A stretch of 53,999 bases of DNA, taken from NCBI RefSeq assembly GCF_001998825.1, contig NZ_MLHG01000028.1, positions 1-53,999 on the forward strand, given 5' to 3'. Made by a program: the position numbers and the translations under genes. Within the stretch, counting starts at the first letter, position 1; each line of letters begins with the position of its first letter. This document shows positions 27,760-37,130 of this stretch, piece after piece. The notes below the pieces were generated by a model that saw only the letters and a program-made list of their open reading frames with translations, had not been told where the DNA came from and made no database searches. Origin of the DNA: Rodentibacter mrazii. GTDB taxonomy: Bacteria > Pseudomonadota > Gammaproteobacteria > Enterobacterales > Pasteurellaceae.

Positions 27760-28401
27760 CTAGGCTAAATTATTGGTGATTAATAAAAATCCCATCACAA
27801 TAATCAAAATTCCGCCACCGATTTTGAACTTGTTTAAATGCTTGTTTAAGCTTTTAGTTCGTTTAAGCAAGCTGTCTGAGAATAGTGAGAACAGCATAAA
27901 GGGGGTAGCCAAACCAAAGACATAAACAAGCATCATCGCAGCACCGTAAATAGCTGAACCTTCATCACCGGACAGCGCAAGGACAGAGGCAAGAATTGGT
28001 CCAATGCAAGGTGTCCAACCAAGGCTGAAAGTTAAGCCAAGCACAAATGCTTCAAGTGCGGTGGATTTTCCCGATGTTTTGATTTCCAATAATTTAGTAC
28101 GCTCAAGCAAGTCGATTTTAACGATACCAAGTTGATGAATTCCGAGAATAATCACGATAATACCGGCAATCACACGGGTCGTATCACTGAATAAAATATT
28201 CCCTAAAAAACCAAAGCTAAAGCCTAGGCTCACAAAGGTAAGTGAAAGCCCTAAGATAAATAAAAAAGTGTTAAGGACTTTTTTTCCTCCTTTACTGAGA
28301 ATACCAAAATAAATCGGGATAATTGGAAAAATACAAGGGGAAAGAAAAGAGGCTATCCCCGCTAAAAATACCGTACCGATAAGAAGTTGTTGATCTAACA
28401 T
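27760..28401 (-). CDS. ccdA: CcdA-family thiol electron transporter
   Basis: A 213-residue inner-membrane protein with six hydrophobic helices. The two conserved membrane cysteines are seen in FLSPCIFPIIPIYFG (helix 1) and SLGWTPCIGPILASV (helix 4). The family, like the core of DsbD, moves electrons from cytoplasmic thioredoxin across the membrane to periplasmic thioredoxin-like proteins. Flanked by msrAB (57 bases upstream) and the TlpA-like gene (114 bases downstream), so its likely job is powering methionine sulfoxide reduction. A hairpin separates it from msrAB. Confidence 0.92.
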   Translation of the reverse strand: MLDQQLLIGTVFLAGIASFLSPCIFPIIPIYFGILSKGGKKVLNTFLFILGLSLTFVSLGFSFGFLGNILFSDTTRVIAGIIVIILGIHQLGIVKIDLLERTKLLEIKTSGKSTALEAFVLGLTFSLGWTPCIGPILASVLALSGDEGSAIYGAAMMLVYVFGLATPFMLFSLFSDSLLKRTKSLNKHLNKFKIGGGILIIVMGFLLITNNLA

Positions 28402-28420
28402 TGTTTCATTTCCTTATATT

Positions 28421-28456
28421 TTGTAAGGTGTGTAAAGGCGTTCGCACACCTTACAA
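28421..28456. repeat. 12-bp hairpin between msrAB and ccdA
   Basis: TTGTAAGGTGTG (28421-28432) and CACACCTTACAA (28445-28456), perfect, with a 12-base loop. It fills the 57-base gap inside the operon. Without a T-run longer than AATAT it may act as a weak terminator or an mRNA processing/stability element setting the MsrAB to CcdA ratio. Confidence 0.75.
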
Positions 28457-28458
28457 CA

Positions 28459-29526
28459 TTATTTTTTAATGGTTTTTATTAAATACCCATATCCGGCTTT
28501 TTCCATCTCAGCCAAAGGTATAAATTTGATGGAGACACTGTTGATACAATAACGCAAACCGCCTTTATCTTTCGGACCGTCATCAAAAACATGTCCTAAA
28601 TGAGCGTTACCACTGCGACTTAGCACTTCAGTGCGTTGCATATTAAAACTGTTGTCCGTTTGATAATGCACGACTTCTTTGGCAATAGGGTGAGTGAAAC
28701 TTGGCCAACCACAACCCGATTCAAATTTATCATTGGATGAAAACAGCGGTTCACCGGTTGTGACATCGACATAAATGCCCGGCTGGAAGTTATCCCAGTA
28801 TTCATTGCTGAAGGAACGCTCCGTGTGCTTATTCTGAGTCACCGAATATTGCAATGGGGTTAATGCCGCTTTGAGAGTTTCATCGCTTGGTTTTGGGTAA
28901 TCTTTCTCGTTAATCATCGGTTCGTCTGCCTGTGTAATGTCGATATGGCAATAGCCATTGGGATTTTTTTTCAAATAATCTTGGTGATATTCTTCTGCTT
29001 CTGTGTAGTTTTTAAGGGGTTGTACTTCAATTTGAATTTTATTTTTGTACTTCGTTTGAAGTGTGGCAATCGCACGGTCGATTACGGTTTTGTCTGTGCT
29101 ATCTTGATAGTAAATCCCCGTACGATATTGTCGCCCTCGGTCATTGCCTTGTTTATTCACACTGGTTGGATCGATCACTTTAAAATAATATTGCAGCAGT
29201 TTATCCAGTGAAATTTCGCTTGCATCGTAAGTGACTTTGACCGCCTCAGCGTGATCTGTAACGGCTAAAAGCGTATAGCTGGTTTTATCCGTATTGCCAT
29301 TGGCATAGCCTGAAACCGCATCTTTCACGCCGTAAATGCGTTCCATATACGCCTCTACCCCCCAAAAGCAACCACCGGCTAAATAAATTTCACGTAGATT
29401 TTGTTGAGGTTTAATCATGGGTTTTTGCTCCGTGTTTTGCATTGACATGTTTTTTTCTACTGCCCAAATTGATTGGCTTGTAGCACAAAGTGCGGTTAAA
29501 AGTAGAAAGATTTTTGAAAATTTCAT
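28459..29526 (-). CDS. msrAB: Methionine sulfoxide reductase MsrA-MsrB fusion, exported
   Basis: A 355-residue bifunctional enzyme with signal peptide [22 protein letters not shown]. The MsrA domain (about 45-205) has the catalytic Cys in [13 protein letters not shown] and reduces Met-S-oxide. The MsrB domain (about 225-350) has GCGWPSF and the catalytic Cys in [14 protein letters not shown] and reduces Met-R-oxide; the paired CxxC zinc motifs of some MsrBs are absent. I start at MKFSKIF because GGAGG lies eight bases upstream; an ATG six codons earlier overlaps that site. First gene of the operon with ccdA and the TlpA-like gene, driven by an ECF-type promoter. Confidence 0.96.
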   Translation of the reverse strand: MKFSKIFLLLTALCATSQSIWAVEKNMSMQNTEQKPMIKPQQNLREIYLAGGCFWGVEAYMERIYGVKDAVSGYANGNTDKTSYTLLAVTDHAEAVKVTYDASEISLDKLLQYYFKVIDPTSVNKQGNDRGRQYRTGIYYQDSTDKTVIDRAIATLQTKYKNKIQIEVQPLKNYTEAEEYHQDYLKKNPNGYCHIDITQADEPMINEKDYPKPSDETLKAALTPLQYSVTQNKHTERSFSNEYWDNFQPGIYVDVTTGEPLFSSNDKFESGCGWPSFTHPIAKEVVHYQTDNSFNMQRTEVLSRSGNAHLGHVFDDGPKDKGGLRYCINSVSIKFIPLAEMEKAGYGYLIKTIKK

Positions 29527-29562
29527 AATAGGGTCCTCCTTCAATATTCAAGTTATATTGTT

Positions 29563-29591
29563 TTAGACGAGGCAAGTTTTCATTTCTTACA
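29563..29591 (-). promoter_or_regulatory. ECF-type promoter of msrAB-ccdA-tlpA
   Basis: On the minus strand TGTAAGAAATGAAAA (29577-29591), 7 bases, CGTCTAA (29563-29569), then a leader of about 31 bases to the msrAB ATG. Matches the promoter at 26704-26732 in all 22 element positions and in spacing. The 313-base gap 29527-29839 holds only this promoter, one uptake signal near 29635 and the yicG terminator. Confidence 0.82.
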
Positions 29592-29756
29592 GATTTTTTG
29601 AGTTTGGCGTTTGTGGTGTGATGGAGAAGAGAAAAGTGCGGTAAAAAGTAACCCATTTTTTGTTCATCAATTTTTAGATGCAACGGGGATTTGGATAAAA
29701 TTCCTATTTTTTCAATTTCTGGTTGATAAGAATAGTGGTGTCGGTTTTTTACGGAC

Positions 29757-29788
29757 ACAAAATTGGACCTATTTTTCAATAGGTCCAA
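29757..29788 (-). terminator. Terminator after the YicG-like gene
   Basis: TTGGACCTAT (29763-29772) and ATAGGTCCAA (29779-29788), loop of 6; on the minus strand the stem is followed by TTTTG. It separates this gene from the msrAB promoter. Confidence 0.82.
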
Positions 29789-29839
29789 GCGTCATTGGCA
29801 TAGCAAGTGTTCGCGAAAGAGAATTTACAGACTCTGTAA

Positions 29840-30502
29840 TTATTTTGTTTTCTTTGGTAGTTTATCTTGTTCTTCTTGCGACAATTCTTGGTAGTTAAAT
29901 ACCGGTAGTCCCCATTCAAAACGAATAGCTAAAACCCTTAATGTAAAGCTCGTGATTAAAGTGATTAAGACTGCAATGATATGTTCTATTTTGAGTGTGC
30001 TAAGTGCGTAATAAGTGAGAGTAGCAAAAAGAGAGACACTGGCATAAAGTTCCTTTTGGAAAACAAGAGGAATACGATTGCAGAGTAAATCACGTAATAC
30101 ACCACCAAATGCACCGGTAATACAACCTGCGATACAGACAATCGTGAGACTATGCCCCATATCCATAGCGATTTGTGCGCCGATGATAGAAAATACGACT
30201 AATCCCATGGCATCCAACACTAAGAAAATCGTGCGGAAGTAGCGCATAAAATGATTAATAAAAGGAGCAACATAGACAGTTATCACCGCAGCGGTTGCAA
30301 CAATTAAAAAATATTCTGGATGTTTAACCCAGCCTAATGGGTAATGACCTAATAGCACATCACGTACAGAACCGCCTCCGATAGCGGTTACTGAGGCAAT
30401 AATAATCACCCCGAAAATGTCCATTTTTTCTCTACCGGCAGCTAATGCGCCGGTCATACCTTCGGCTGTGATACCGATAATATATAAAATGCTGAGTAAC
30501 AT
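29840..30502 (-). CDS. UPF0126 / TRIC-type membrane protein (YicG-like)
   Basis: A 220-residue inner-membrane protein with about seven helices. It contains two copies of the glycine-rich UPF0126 motif: [22 protein letters not shown] at about residue 37 and [22 protein letters not shown] at about 125. The family is related to TRIC cation channels; E. coli YicG is about 205 residues and was recently linked to glycine transport. The physiological role here is not shown. Monocistronic, with an uptake signal in its upstream region near 30514. Confidence 0.85.
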   Translation of the reverse strand: MLLSILYIIGITAEGMTGALAAGREKMDIFGVIIIASVTAIGGGSVRDVLLGHYPLGWVKHPEYFLIVATAAVITVYVAPFINHFMRYFRTIFLVLDAMGLVVFSIIGAQIAMDMGHSLTIVCIAGCITGAFGGVLRDLLCNRIPLVFQKELYASVSLFATLTYYALSTLKIEHIIAVLITLITSFTLRVLAIRFEWGLPVFNYQELSQEEQDKLPKKTK

Positions 30503-30600
30503 TTGAGTTCCTAAAGTGCGGTCAAAATCCCGTTCATTCTACTTTAAAACATTGTGAATTTTTAGCATAATGACGCATTATTTTTCTATATTTTTCAATT

Positions 30601-31404
30601 ATGTCTGAACAATCCTCCAAATCTGTCTTACTGCTACTCTCTATACTTACTATTTTTATGGTGTTGGCTATTGATATTTTTATCTTTGCGTTAAAACTTC
30701 AAACACAAGCGATTCCTCATTTAGGTTTAGCGGTGTTGGTGGCACAATTACTTTCTTTACTGGTATTTTATAAAGGTGAAATTTGCCCCGGACAGAGAGG
30801 GCGGCTGGTTAAAGTAAATTTAGCCTTTGCATTATATTGGATAGTATGGATGGTTGTGAGCCTTTTACTTGATTATCATCATACCCTTACCAATATCATG
30901 AGCTTGTGCGGTTTATCCGTAGTGTACTTTATTTGGAAACAATTAAACGTTGAAAAAGCCCGTAATAGTTTTTTATTGATGGCAATTTTGGTGGCGGGGT
31001 TAGGTGGATTGAGTTATTTTATACTGTTTAGCCGGCTACCTATGTCGGCTTTCGCTGAATATAACCCTATTGCACCGATTTTAGCCGGTGTGATATTGAC
31101 TAACTTAGTGTTAGTGATAGCAAAAAATCGCTTACAAAATTTTATTGCCTTGTTGCCATTGTTAATGATTATATTACTGGCTTTAAATGCGTTGGCAATA
31201 TTCATTTTTTTAATTTTCATTGGTTTGCAGAGTGCGTTCAATCCGGAAAGTATTTTTGCCTATAGCATTTATTTTATTTGCCATTTTGTGATTGCGGCGA
31301 TTTTAGTTATTCATAGTTTTCAAAAATGGACATTAAGCCTAAACACATTATTCATTTTGCTTTTTATCAGTGTTTGCCTGCCATTATGGATGGTATTTGT
31401 ATAG
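30601..31404 (+). CDS. Hypothetical polytopic membrane protein
   Basis: A 267-residue protein with about eight strongly hydrophobic segments, short loops and few charged residues. I recognise no transporter signature; the only distinctive loop is GEICPGQRGRLVK at about residue 60, between helices 2 and 3. The start is an ATG without a strong ribosome site. It is divergent from the yicG-like gene and ends at a paired-uptake-signal terminator facing ydcH, so it stands alone. Confidence 0.65.
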   Translation: MSEQSSKSVLLLLSILTIFMVLAIDIFIFALKLQTQAIPHLGLAVLVAQLLSLLVFYKGEICPGQRGRLVKVNLAFALYWIVWMVVSLLLDYHHTLTNIMSLCGLSVVYFIWKQLNVEKARNSFLLMAILVAGLGGLSYFILFSRLPMSAFAEYNPIAPILAGVILTNLVLVIAKNRLQNFIALLPLLMIILLALNALAIFIFLIFIGLQSAFNPESIFAYSIYFICHFVIAAILVIHSFQKWTLSLNTLFILLFISVCLPLWMVFV

Positions 31405-31413
31405 AAAAACAAA

Positions 31414-31441
31414 AAAGTGCGGTTAATTTTAACCGCACTTT
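31414..31441. terminator. Uptake-signal inverted pair terminator
   Basis: AAAGTGCGGTT (31414-31424) and AACCGCACTTT (31431-31441), loop of 6; shared by the membrane protein gene and the convergent ydcH-like gene. Confidence 0.85.
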
Positions 31442-31447
31442 GGTCTT

Positions 31448-31666
31448 CTATTCCGTTGCTTTCTTTTTCAAGTAAGCATAAAGCTCATCTTTAATTCGTA
31501 GTTTTTCTTTCTTTAAGATTTCAATTTCCGTATGGGTTGCAAGCTGAATGTTTTCTTCTTTATTTTTAATATCTTGATCCAATTCATTATGCTTGTTAAA
31601 TAGACGCTCAAAGTAAGCATCATTATTTTTAAGTTTAGTGATTAAGTCTCTGAATTCGGGAAACAT
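31448..31666 (-). CDS. ydcH: YdcH-family protein (DUF465)
   Basis: A 72-residue helical protein. The opening MFPEFRDLITKLKNNDAYFERLFNKHNELDQDI is the family signature, and ILKKEKLRIKDELYAYLK forms a second charged helix; together they predict a helical hairpin or coiled coil. E. coli YdcH is 74 residues. Function not established. GGAGCT-like ribosome site before the ATG. Monocistronic. Confidence 0.85.
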   Translation of the reverse strand: MFPEFRDLITKLKNNDAYFERLFNKHNELDQDIKNKEENIQLATHTEIEILKKEKLRIKDELYAYLKKKATE

Positions 31667-31904
31667 ATTAAGCTCCTATTTTGATAAAAACTTTCTTTAC
31701 TTTACTCTTTTTATAAAAAATTAATAGTGTGGAGTAGTAAAAGTGTGAACTGGATCAAAAATAAAATCACTGTGTTTAACCGTGAAAAATGACGGTTTAA
31801 AATTTTTTTATTTTTATAAAATCCTTGTTATTGCTTGGCTTTTAACTGGTTTATTTTATCAATCCACGCTAGAATACGACTACTCTCATTTCAACAAATA
31901 CTAA

Positions 31905-33203
<1,299 letters not shown>

Positions 33204-33221
33204 TCCCAATATTCAGCGAGT

Positions 33222-33256
33222 AAAAAGTGCGGTCAATTTTAACCGCATTTTTTGTT
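33222..33256 (+). terminator. Uptake-signal hairpin terminator after serS
   Basis: AAAAAGTGCGGT (33222-33233) pairs with ACCGCATTTTTT (33242-33253), with one G-U pair. The second copy is an imperfect uptake signal, followed by T residues. Confidence 0.78.
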
Positions 33257-33279
33257 TTCTACATACTACAACCGATTTT

Positions 33280-33777
33280 TTATAATACAGCTACTGCGGC
33301 ATCATAATTCGGTTCACTTTTAATTTCAGATACCAATTCACTGTGTAATACATTGTTGTTTTCATCTAACACGATCACAGAGCGGGCGGTTAAACCAGCA
33401 ATCGGGCCGGTTGCAATAGCTACACCTAAGTTCTCATGAACATCTTTATGGCGGAAAGTAGAAAGTGTTTGCACATTTTCAATGCCTTCGGCACCACAAA
33501 AACGGGCTTGAGCAAAAGGGAGATCCGCTGAAATACATAATACGACGGTATTTTCCAAATTTGCCGCACGTTGGTTGAATACACGTACTGATGTCGCACA
33601 AATACCGGTATCAATACTTGGGAAAATATTTAATACTTTGCGTTTACCTGCAAAATTTTCTAAGCTGACATCCGCCAGATCTTTATTGGTTAAGATAAGA
33701 TTATCAACTTTTTCACCTTTTTGTGGAAAGTTGCCTTTGATTTCAATGGGGTTACCCATCATAGTTACTGTTGCCAT
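33280..33777 (-). CDS. tpx: Thiol peroxidase Tpx
   Basis: A 165-residue atypical 2-Cys peroxiredoxin. The peroxidatic Cys is in [17 protein letters not shown] (about residue 59) and the resolving Cys in [15 protein letters not shown] (about 93), as in E. coli Tpx (168). It reduces hydrogen and alkyl peroxides with thioredoxin. Its ATG is nine bases after the hisC stop, so it is the last gene of serC-hisC-tpx. An oxidant-defence gene, but without the ECF promoter found at msrAB. Confidence 0.96.
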   Translation of the reverse strand: MATVTMMGNPIEIKGNFPQKGEKVDNLILTNKDLADVSLENFAGKRKVLNIFPSIDTGICATSVRVFNQRAANLENTVVLCISADLPFAQARFCGAEGIENVQTLSTFRHKDVHENLGVAIATGPIAGLTARSVIVLDENNNVLHSELVSEIKSEPNYDAAVAVL

Positions 33778-33786
33778 AAAAAGCTC

Positions 33787-34896
33787 CTAGTTGGCTTGAG
33801 TTAAATTTAGCACGTTAATTAGTGCGGTAAAAAATTTGTCGTTTTCGTGAGGTAATCCGATACTCACACGTAAATGATTTTGCATTCCGTAGCCTGTAAT
33901 TGGGCGAACAATCACGCCTTCCCGTAATAACGCTTCATAAATCGGGGCTGCAGGCTGTTTGAAGTCGATGGTAATGAAATTGCCTTTTGAGGGAATATAA
34001 TCCAAGCCATATTGTTGGCAGAAACTTTCATAACGCGCCATTTCGGCACGATTATTTTCTGCCACTTTTTCAATGAAGGCATCATCATTCATCACGGCAA
34101 TCGCTGAGGCAAGCGCCAAACTATTGCAGTTAAACGGCTGACGAACACGGTTTAATAAATCAGCAATTTCAGGATTAGACACGGCATAGCCAATCCGTAA
34201 ACCGGCTAATCCATAGGCTTTCGAGAGTGAACGGGAAACAATGAGATTGGGATATTTTTTCAATAAACCGAAAGAATCGACCCGTTCTTCGGGCAGAGTA
34301 AATTCCGTATAGGCTTCGTCTAATATCACTAGTACGTTTTTTGGTACTTTTGCCAAAAACGCATCAATTTCTTGTTCTGTGAGAAAATTCCCCGTTGGAT
34401 TGTTCGGATTCGCAATAAAAATTAATTTGGTTTTGTCAGAAAGTGCGGTTAAAAATCCCGCTAAATTATGCCCCCAATCCTTTGCCGGAATTTCTTTTGC
34501 AATGGCATTAATCGCCTTTGTAACAAGGGGATAAACGATAAAAGCATATTGTGAGTAAATGATTTCGTCTTCTTCACCGGCAAAAGTATGGGCGAAGAGT
34601 TCAAGCAAATCGTTTGAACCGTTGCCTAAGGTAATTTGATTCGGCTGAACACCAAATTTTTTTGCAATAGTTTGTTTTAGTTCAAAACCGTTTGCATCGG
34701 GATAGCGGGTAAGCTGATCTAACTGGTTGATAATTGCTTGTTTGGCACTTTCGGGAAAACCGAATGGGTTTTCATTAGAGGCAAGTTTAACGATATTGGA
34801 AATACCAAGTTCACGTTCAAGCTCTTCAATCGGTTTGCCGGCTTGATAAGGTGAGAGGGATTTTACCCCCTGATTAGTGATGTTGATGTATTGCAT
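33787..34896 (-). CDS. hisC: Histidinol-phosphate aminotransferase
   Basis: A 369-residue PLP enzyme converting imidazole acetol phosphate and glutamate to histidinol phosphate. The PLP lysine is in SRSLSKAYGLAGLRIGYA (about residue 227). Other family blocks are LASNENPFGFPESA, ANPNNPTGNFLT and ILDEAYTEF. I start at MQYINITNQGVKSLSPYQAG, which matches Haemophilus HisC; the longer frame upstream runs through a GGGCGT/ACGCCC hairpin (34922-34939) and looks non-coding. There is no clear ribosome site. Not within a his operon; serC precedes it and both use related transamination substrates. Confidence 0.93.
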   Translation of the reverse strand: MQYINITNQGVKSLSPYQAGKPIEELERELGISNIVKLASNENPFGFPESAKQAIINQLDQLTRYPDANGFELKQTIAKKFGVQPNQITLGNGSNDLLELFAHTFAGEEDEIIYSQYAFIVYPLVTKAINAIAKEIPAKDWGHNLAGFLTALSDKTKLIFIANPNNPTGNFLTEQEIDAFLAKVPKNVLVILDEAYTEFTLPEERVDSFGLLKKYPNLIVSRSLSKAYGLAGLRIGYAVSNPEIADLLNRVRQPFNCNSLALASAIAVMNDDAFIEKVAENNRAEMARYESFCQQYGLDYIPSKGNFITIDFKQPAAPIYEALLREGVIVRPITGYGMQNHLRVSIGLPHENDKFFTALINVLNLTQAN

Positions 34897-34921
34897 AATT
34901 TTATATTGAATTGAAATATAG

Positions 34922-34939
34922 GGGCGTATCCGCACGCCC
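34922..34939. repeat. Short GC hairpin between serC and hisC
   Basis: GGGCGT (34922-34927), loop ATCCGC, ACGCCC (34934-34939), without a T-run. An intergenic palindrome that marks the region upstream of the chosen hisC start as untranslated. Confidence 0.55.
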
Positions 34940-34974
34940 ATATTTGATGTAAAAACGGATTATTGTGCTTAAGA

Positions 34975-36060
34975 TTAAGATAAATTTTCGGCTTCAAATT
35001 TTTGCATAAATTTGATGAGTGCTTCCACGCCTTCTAACGGCATTGCATTGTAAATAGAGGCACGCATACCGCCTAATACTTTGTGCCCTTTTAGGGCTTG
35101 TAAACCGGCAGCCGTGGATTCCGCCACAAATTTTGCATCCAATTCCGGATTGCCGGTAACAAAAGTCACATTCATTGTGGAGCGATTTTCTTTTGCCACA
35201 ACATTTCGATAGAGTTTGCTGGAATCGATATAATCATAAAGGGTTTTCGCCTTTAATTCATTTCGCTTAGCAATCACTTTCAAGCCACCGAGCGATTTAA
35301 TATGTTTGAATACAAGCGAGCATAAATACCATGCAAAAGTTGGCGGAGTATTAATCATAGAATCTGCATCGCGTTGCACTCCATAGTTCCAAATAGAAGG
35401 CGTTTCTTTGCGTGCATTGCCAATTAAATCTTCACGAACAATCACAAGCGTGATACCGGCAGGACCGAGATTTTTTTGTGCGCCGGCATAAATTACGCCG
35501 AATTTGCTAATATCAATTTCACGAGAGAGAATATTAGAGGACATATCCGCGACGAGTACAGTATTGCCAACCTTTGGAACATCAAAAATTTCTACGCCGC
35601 TGATGGTTTCGTTAGGGCAGTAGTGCACATAATCATATTGATCGGCAATATCGCTAAAATCTAATCGGGTAATATGTGTATTATCGCCATTTTTAACAAT
35701 GGTAATTTCATCAATTTCTGCAAAATTACGGGCTTCTTTCGCCGCTGTGGCAGACCAATGTCCGCTGTTTAAATAAAGTGCTTTGCCTTTTTTACCAATC
35801 AAATTTATCGGCAATGCGGCAAATTGACCACGTGCACCACCTTGTAAAAATAACACACGATAGTTATCCGGGATGTGATAGACCTCACGTAGATCTTTTT
35901 CTGCCTCTGCAATGAGTTCCATAAAATATTTTCCGCGGTGGCTGACTTCCATAACGGAAACACCTTGCCCTAACCAGTTAGTCAGTTCTGCTTGTGCTTG
36001 GTGTAGTACTTCAGGAAAAATCATTGCCGGTCCGGCACTAAAATTGAAGACTTGAGACAT
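34975..36060 (-). CDS. serC: Phosphoserine aminotransferase
   Basis: A 361-residue class V PLP aminotransferase (E. coli 362) of serine and pyridoxal phosphate synthesis. The N-terminal VFNFSAGPAMIFPEVL is the family signature. The PLP lysine is in IYAGAQKNLGPAGITLV (about residue 198), and GGMRASIYNAMPLEGV lies near the end. AAGGAAAGCAC precedes the ATG. First gene of serC-hisC-tpx; aroA, its usual neighbour in E. coli, is not here. Confidence 0.97.
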   Translation of the reverse strand: MSQVFNFSAGPAMIFPEVLHQAQAELTNWLGQGVSVMEVSHRGKYFMELIAEAEKDLREVYHIPDNYRVLFLQGGARGQFAALPINLIGKKGKALYLNSGHWSATAAKEARNFAEIDEITIVKNGDNTHITRLDFSDIADQYDYVHYCPNETISGVEIFDVPKVGNTVLVADMSSNILSREIDISKFGVIYAGAQKNLGPAGITLVIVREDLIGNARKETPSIWNYGVQRDADSMINTPPTFAWYLCSLVFKHIKSLGGLKVIAKRNELKAKTLYDYIDSSKLYRNVVAKENRSTMNVTFVTGNPELDAKFVAESTAAGLQALKGHKVLGGMRASIYNAMPLEGVEALIKFMQKFEAENLS

Positions 36061-36245
36061 TGTGCTTTCCTTATTTTTAGAAAAATAATGGGTTACGTTT
36101 TATCACTAGAAAAGCGGATAATCAACGTTTTTTAGAAAAATCTCTGCTTTTTTTATATCGGACAAAAAATTTAAATTTAAGGTTTTGACGAATAGGAAAA
36201 AAAAAGCTAAATTACAGTCATTTATTTATCTGGGGGAGTAATGTA

Positions 36246-36587
36246 ATGGAAACCGTAAACAAACAATCTTTTCAAGAAGTGTTGGAATATGTGCGTATGT
36301 ATCGTTTAAAAAATAAGCTAAAACGTGATATTGAAGACATCAGCCGTAAAATTCGTGACAACCAAAAACGCGTGTTATTACTTGATAATTTGAACCAATA
36401 TATTCGTGATGATATGGATATTGAAGATGTTCGCGCTATTATTGAAAACATGCGTGATGACTATGAAGCACGTATTGATGATTACACGATTCGTAGTGCA
36501 GAACTTTCTACACAGCGCCGCAAAATCAGTGGAAAGATGAAAGACCAAAAGAAGTCTCACGCAGAATTATTGAAAAAATCTAAATAA
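36246..36587 (+). CDS. YeeX-family protein (DUF496)
   Basis: A 113-residue, highly charged, alpha-helical protein predicted to form coiled coils. [42 protein letters not shown] matches E. coli YeeX closely, as do the spacing and length. Function unknown. GGGGGAG about six bases before the ATG is a strong ribosome site, suggesting high expression. Monocistronic with its own terminator. Confidence 0.88.
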   Translation: METVNKQSFQEVLEYVRMYRLKNKLKRDIEDISRKIRDNQKRVLLLDNLNQYIRDDMDIEDVRAIIENMRDDYEARIDDYTIRSAELSTQRRKISGKMKDQKKSHAELLKKSK

Positions 36588-36611
36588 AAATTACTGCATA
36601 AAAATTCAGTC

Positions 36612-36656
36612 AAAATAACCGCACTTTGAGAGTATTAGAGTGCGGTTATTTTTTTA
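36612..36656. terminator. Uptake-signal inverted pair terminator
   Basis: AAAATAACCGCACT (36612-36625) and AGTGCGGTTATTTT (36639-36652) form a 14-bp perfect stem followed by T. Shared by the yeeX-like gene and the convergent folK. Confidence 0.9.
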
Positions 36657-37130
36657 GATTTTTTTCATTGAATGATCGATAAAATTCGATGCTAATTCAG
36701 AGAGTTTTTTCCCATCAGGAAAAATAAGATCCGGTGTAATTTCCAACAAAGGTACAATGACGAATTCCCGATTATACATATCATAATGGGGTATGGTTAG
36801 ACGTTCATTTTGAATCATTTCATTGCTATAAAGTAAAATATCCAAATCCAATGTTCGTTCACCCCAACGGCGCAAGCGTACCCGTCCTTGTTCATTCTCA
36901 ATACGTTGTAATTCATCCAACAACAATAATGGAAAAAGAGCCGTTTCGATTTTTGCTACCGCATTGACATAATCGGGCTGATCTTGCGGACCAAGTGGTT
37001 TACTTTGGTAGAATGAACTTACCGCAATAAGTCGGGTTTGCGGCAAGTTTTTTATTGCTTTCAACGCACTATTAAGCTGTTCAGCAGGTGTATTTAGATT
37101 GCTACCAAGAGCAATATATGCAGTTATCAT
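36654..37130 (-). CDS. folK: Pyrophosphokinase of folate synthesis (HPPK)
   Basis: A 158-residue enzyme transferring pyrophosphate from ATP to 6-hydroxymethyl-7,8-dihydropterin. The N-terminal TAYIALGSNLNTPAEQL and SSFYQSKPLG bind the pterin. RLRRWGERTLDLDILLYSNE is the family signature with the two metal-binding Asp residues, and IPHYDMYNREFVIVPLLEI follows. Its ATG overlaps the pcnB stop in an ATGA junction, so translation is coupled. Last gene of dksA-pcnB-folK. Confidence 0.96.
   Translation of the reverse strand: MITAYIALGSNLNTPAEQLNSALKAIKNLPQTRLIAVSSFYQSKPLGPQDQPDYVNAVAKIETALFPLLLLDELQRIENEQGRVRLRRWGERTLDLDILLYSNEMIQNERLTIPHYDMYNREFVIVPLLEITPDLIFPDGKKLSELASNFIDHSMKKI

Noticed and set aside
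29611-29898. Plus-strand open frame of 95 codons after msrAB
   Set aside because: It runs through an uptake signal, the yicG terminator hairpin and the 3' end of the yicG-like gene; no ribosome site.
34897-34941. Longer hisC start (MGVRIRPYISIQYKI...)
   Set aside because: It is translated through a GC hairpin, has no similarity to HisC, and the family begins at MQYINI.
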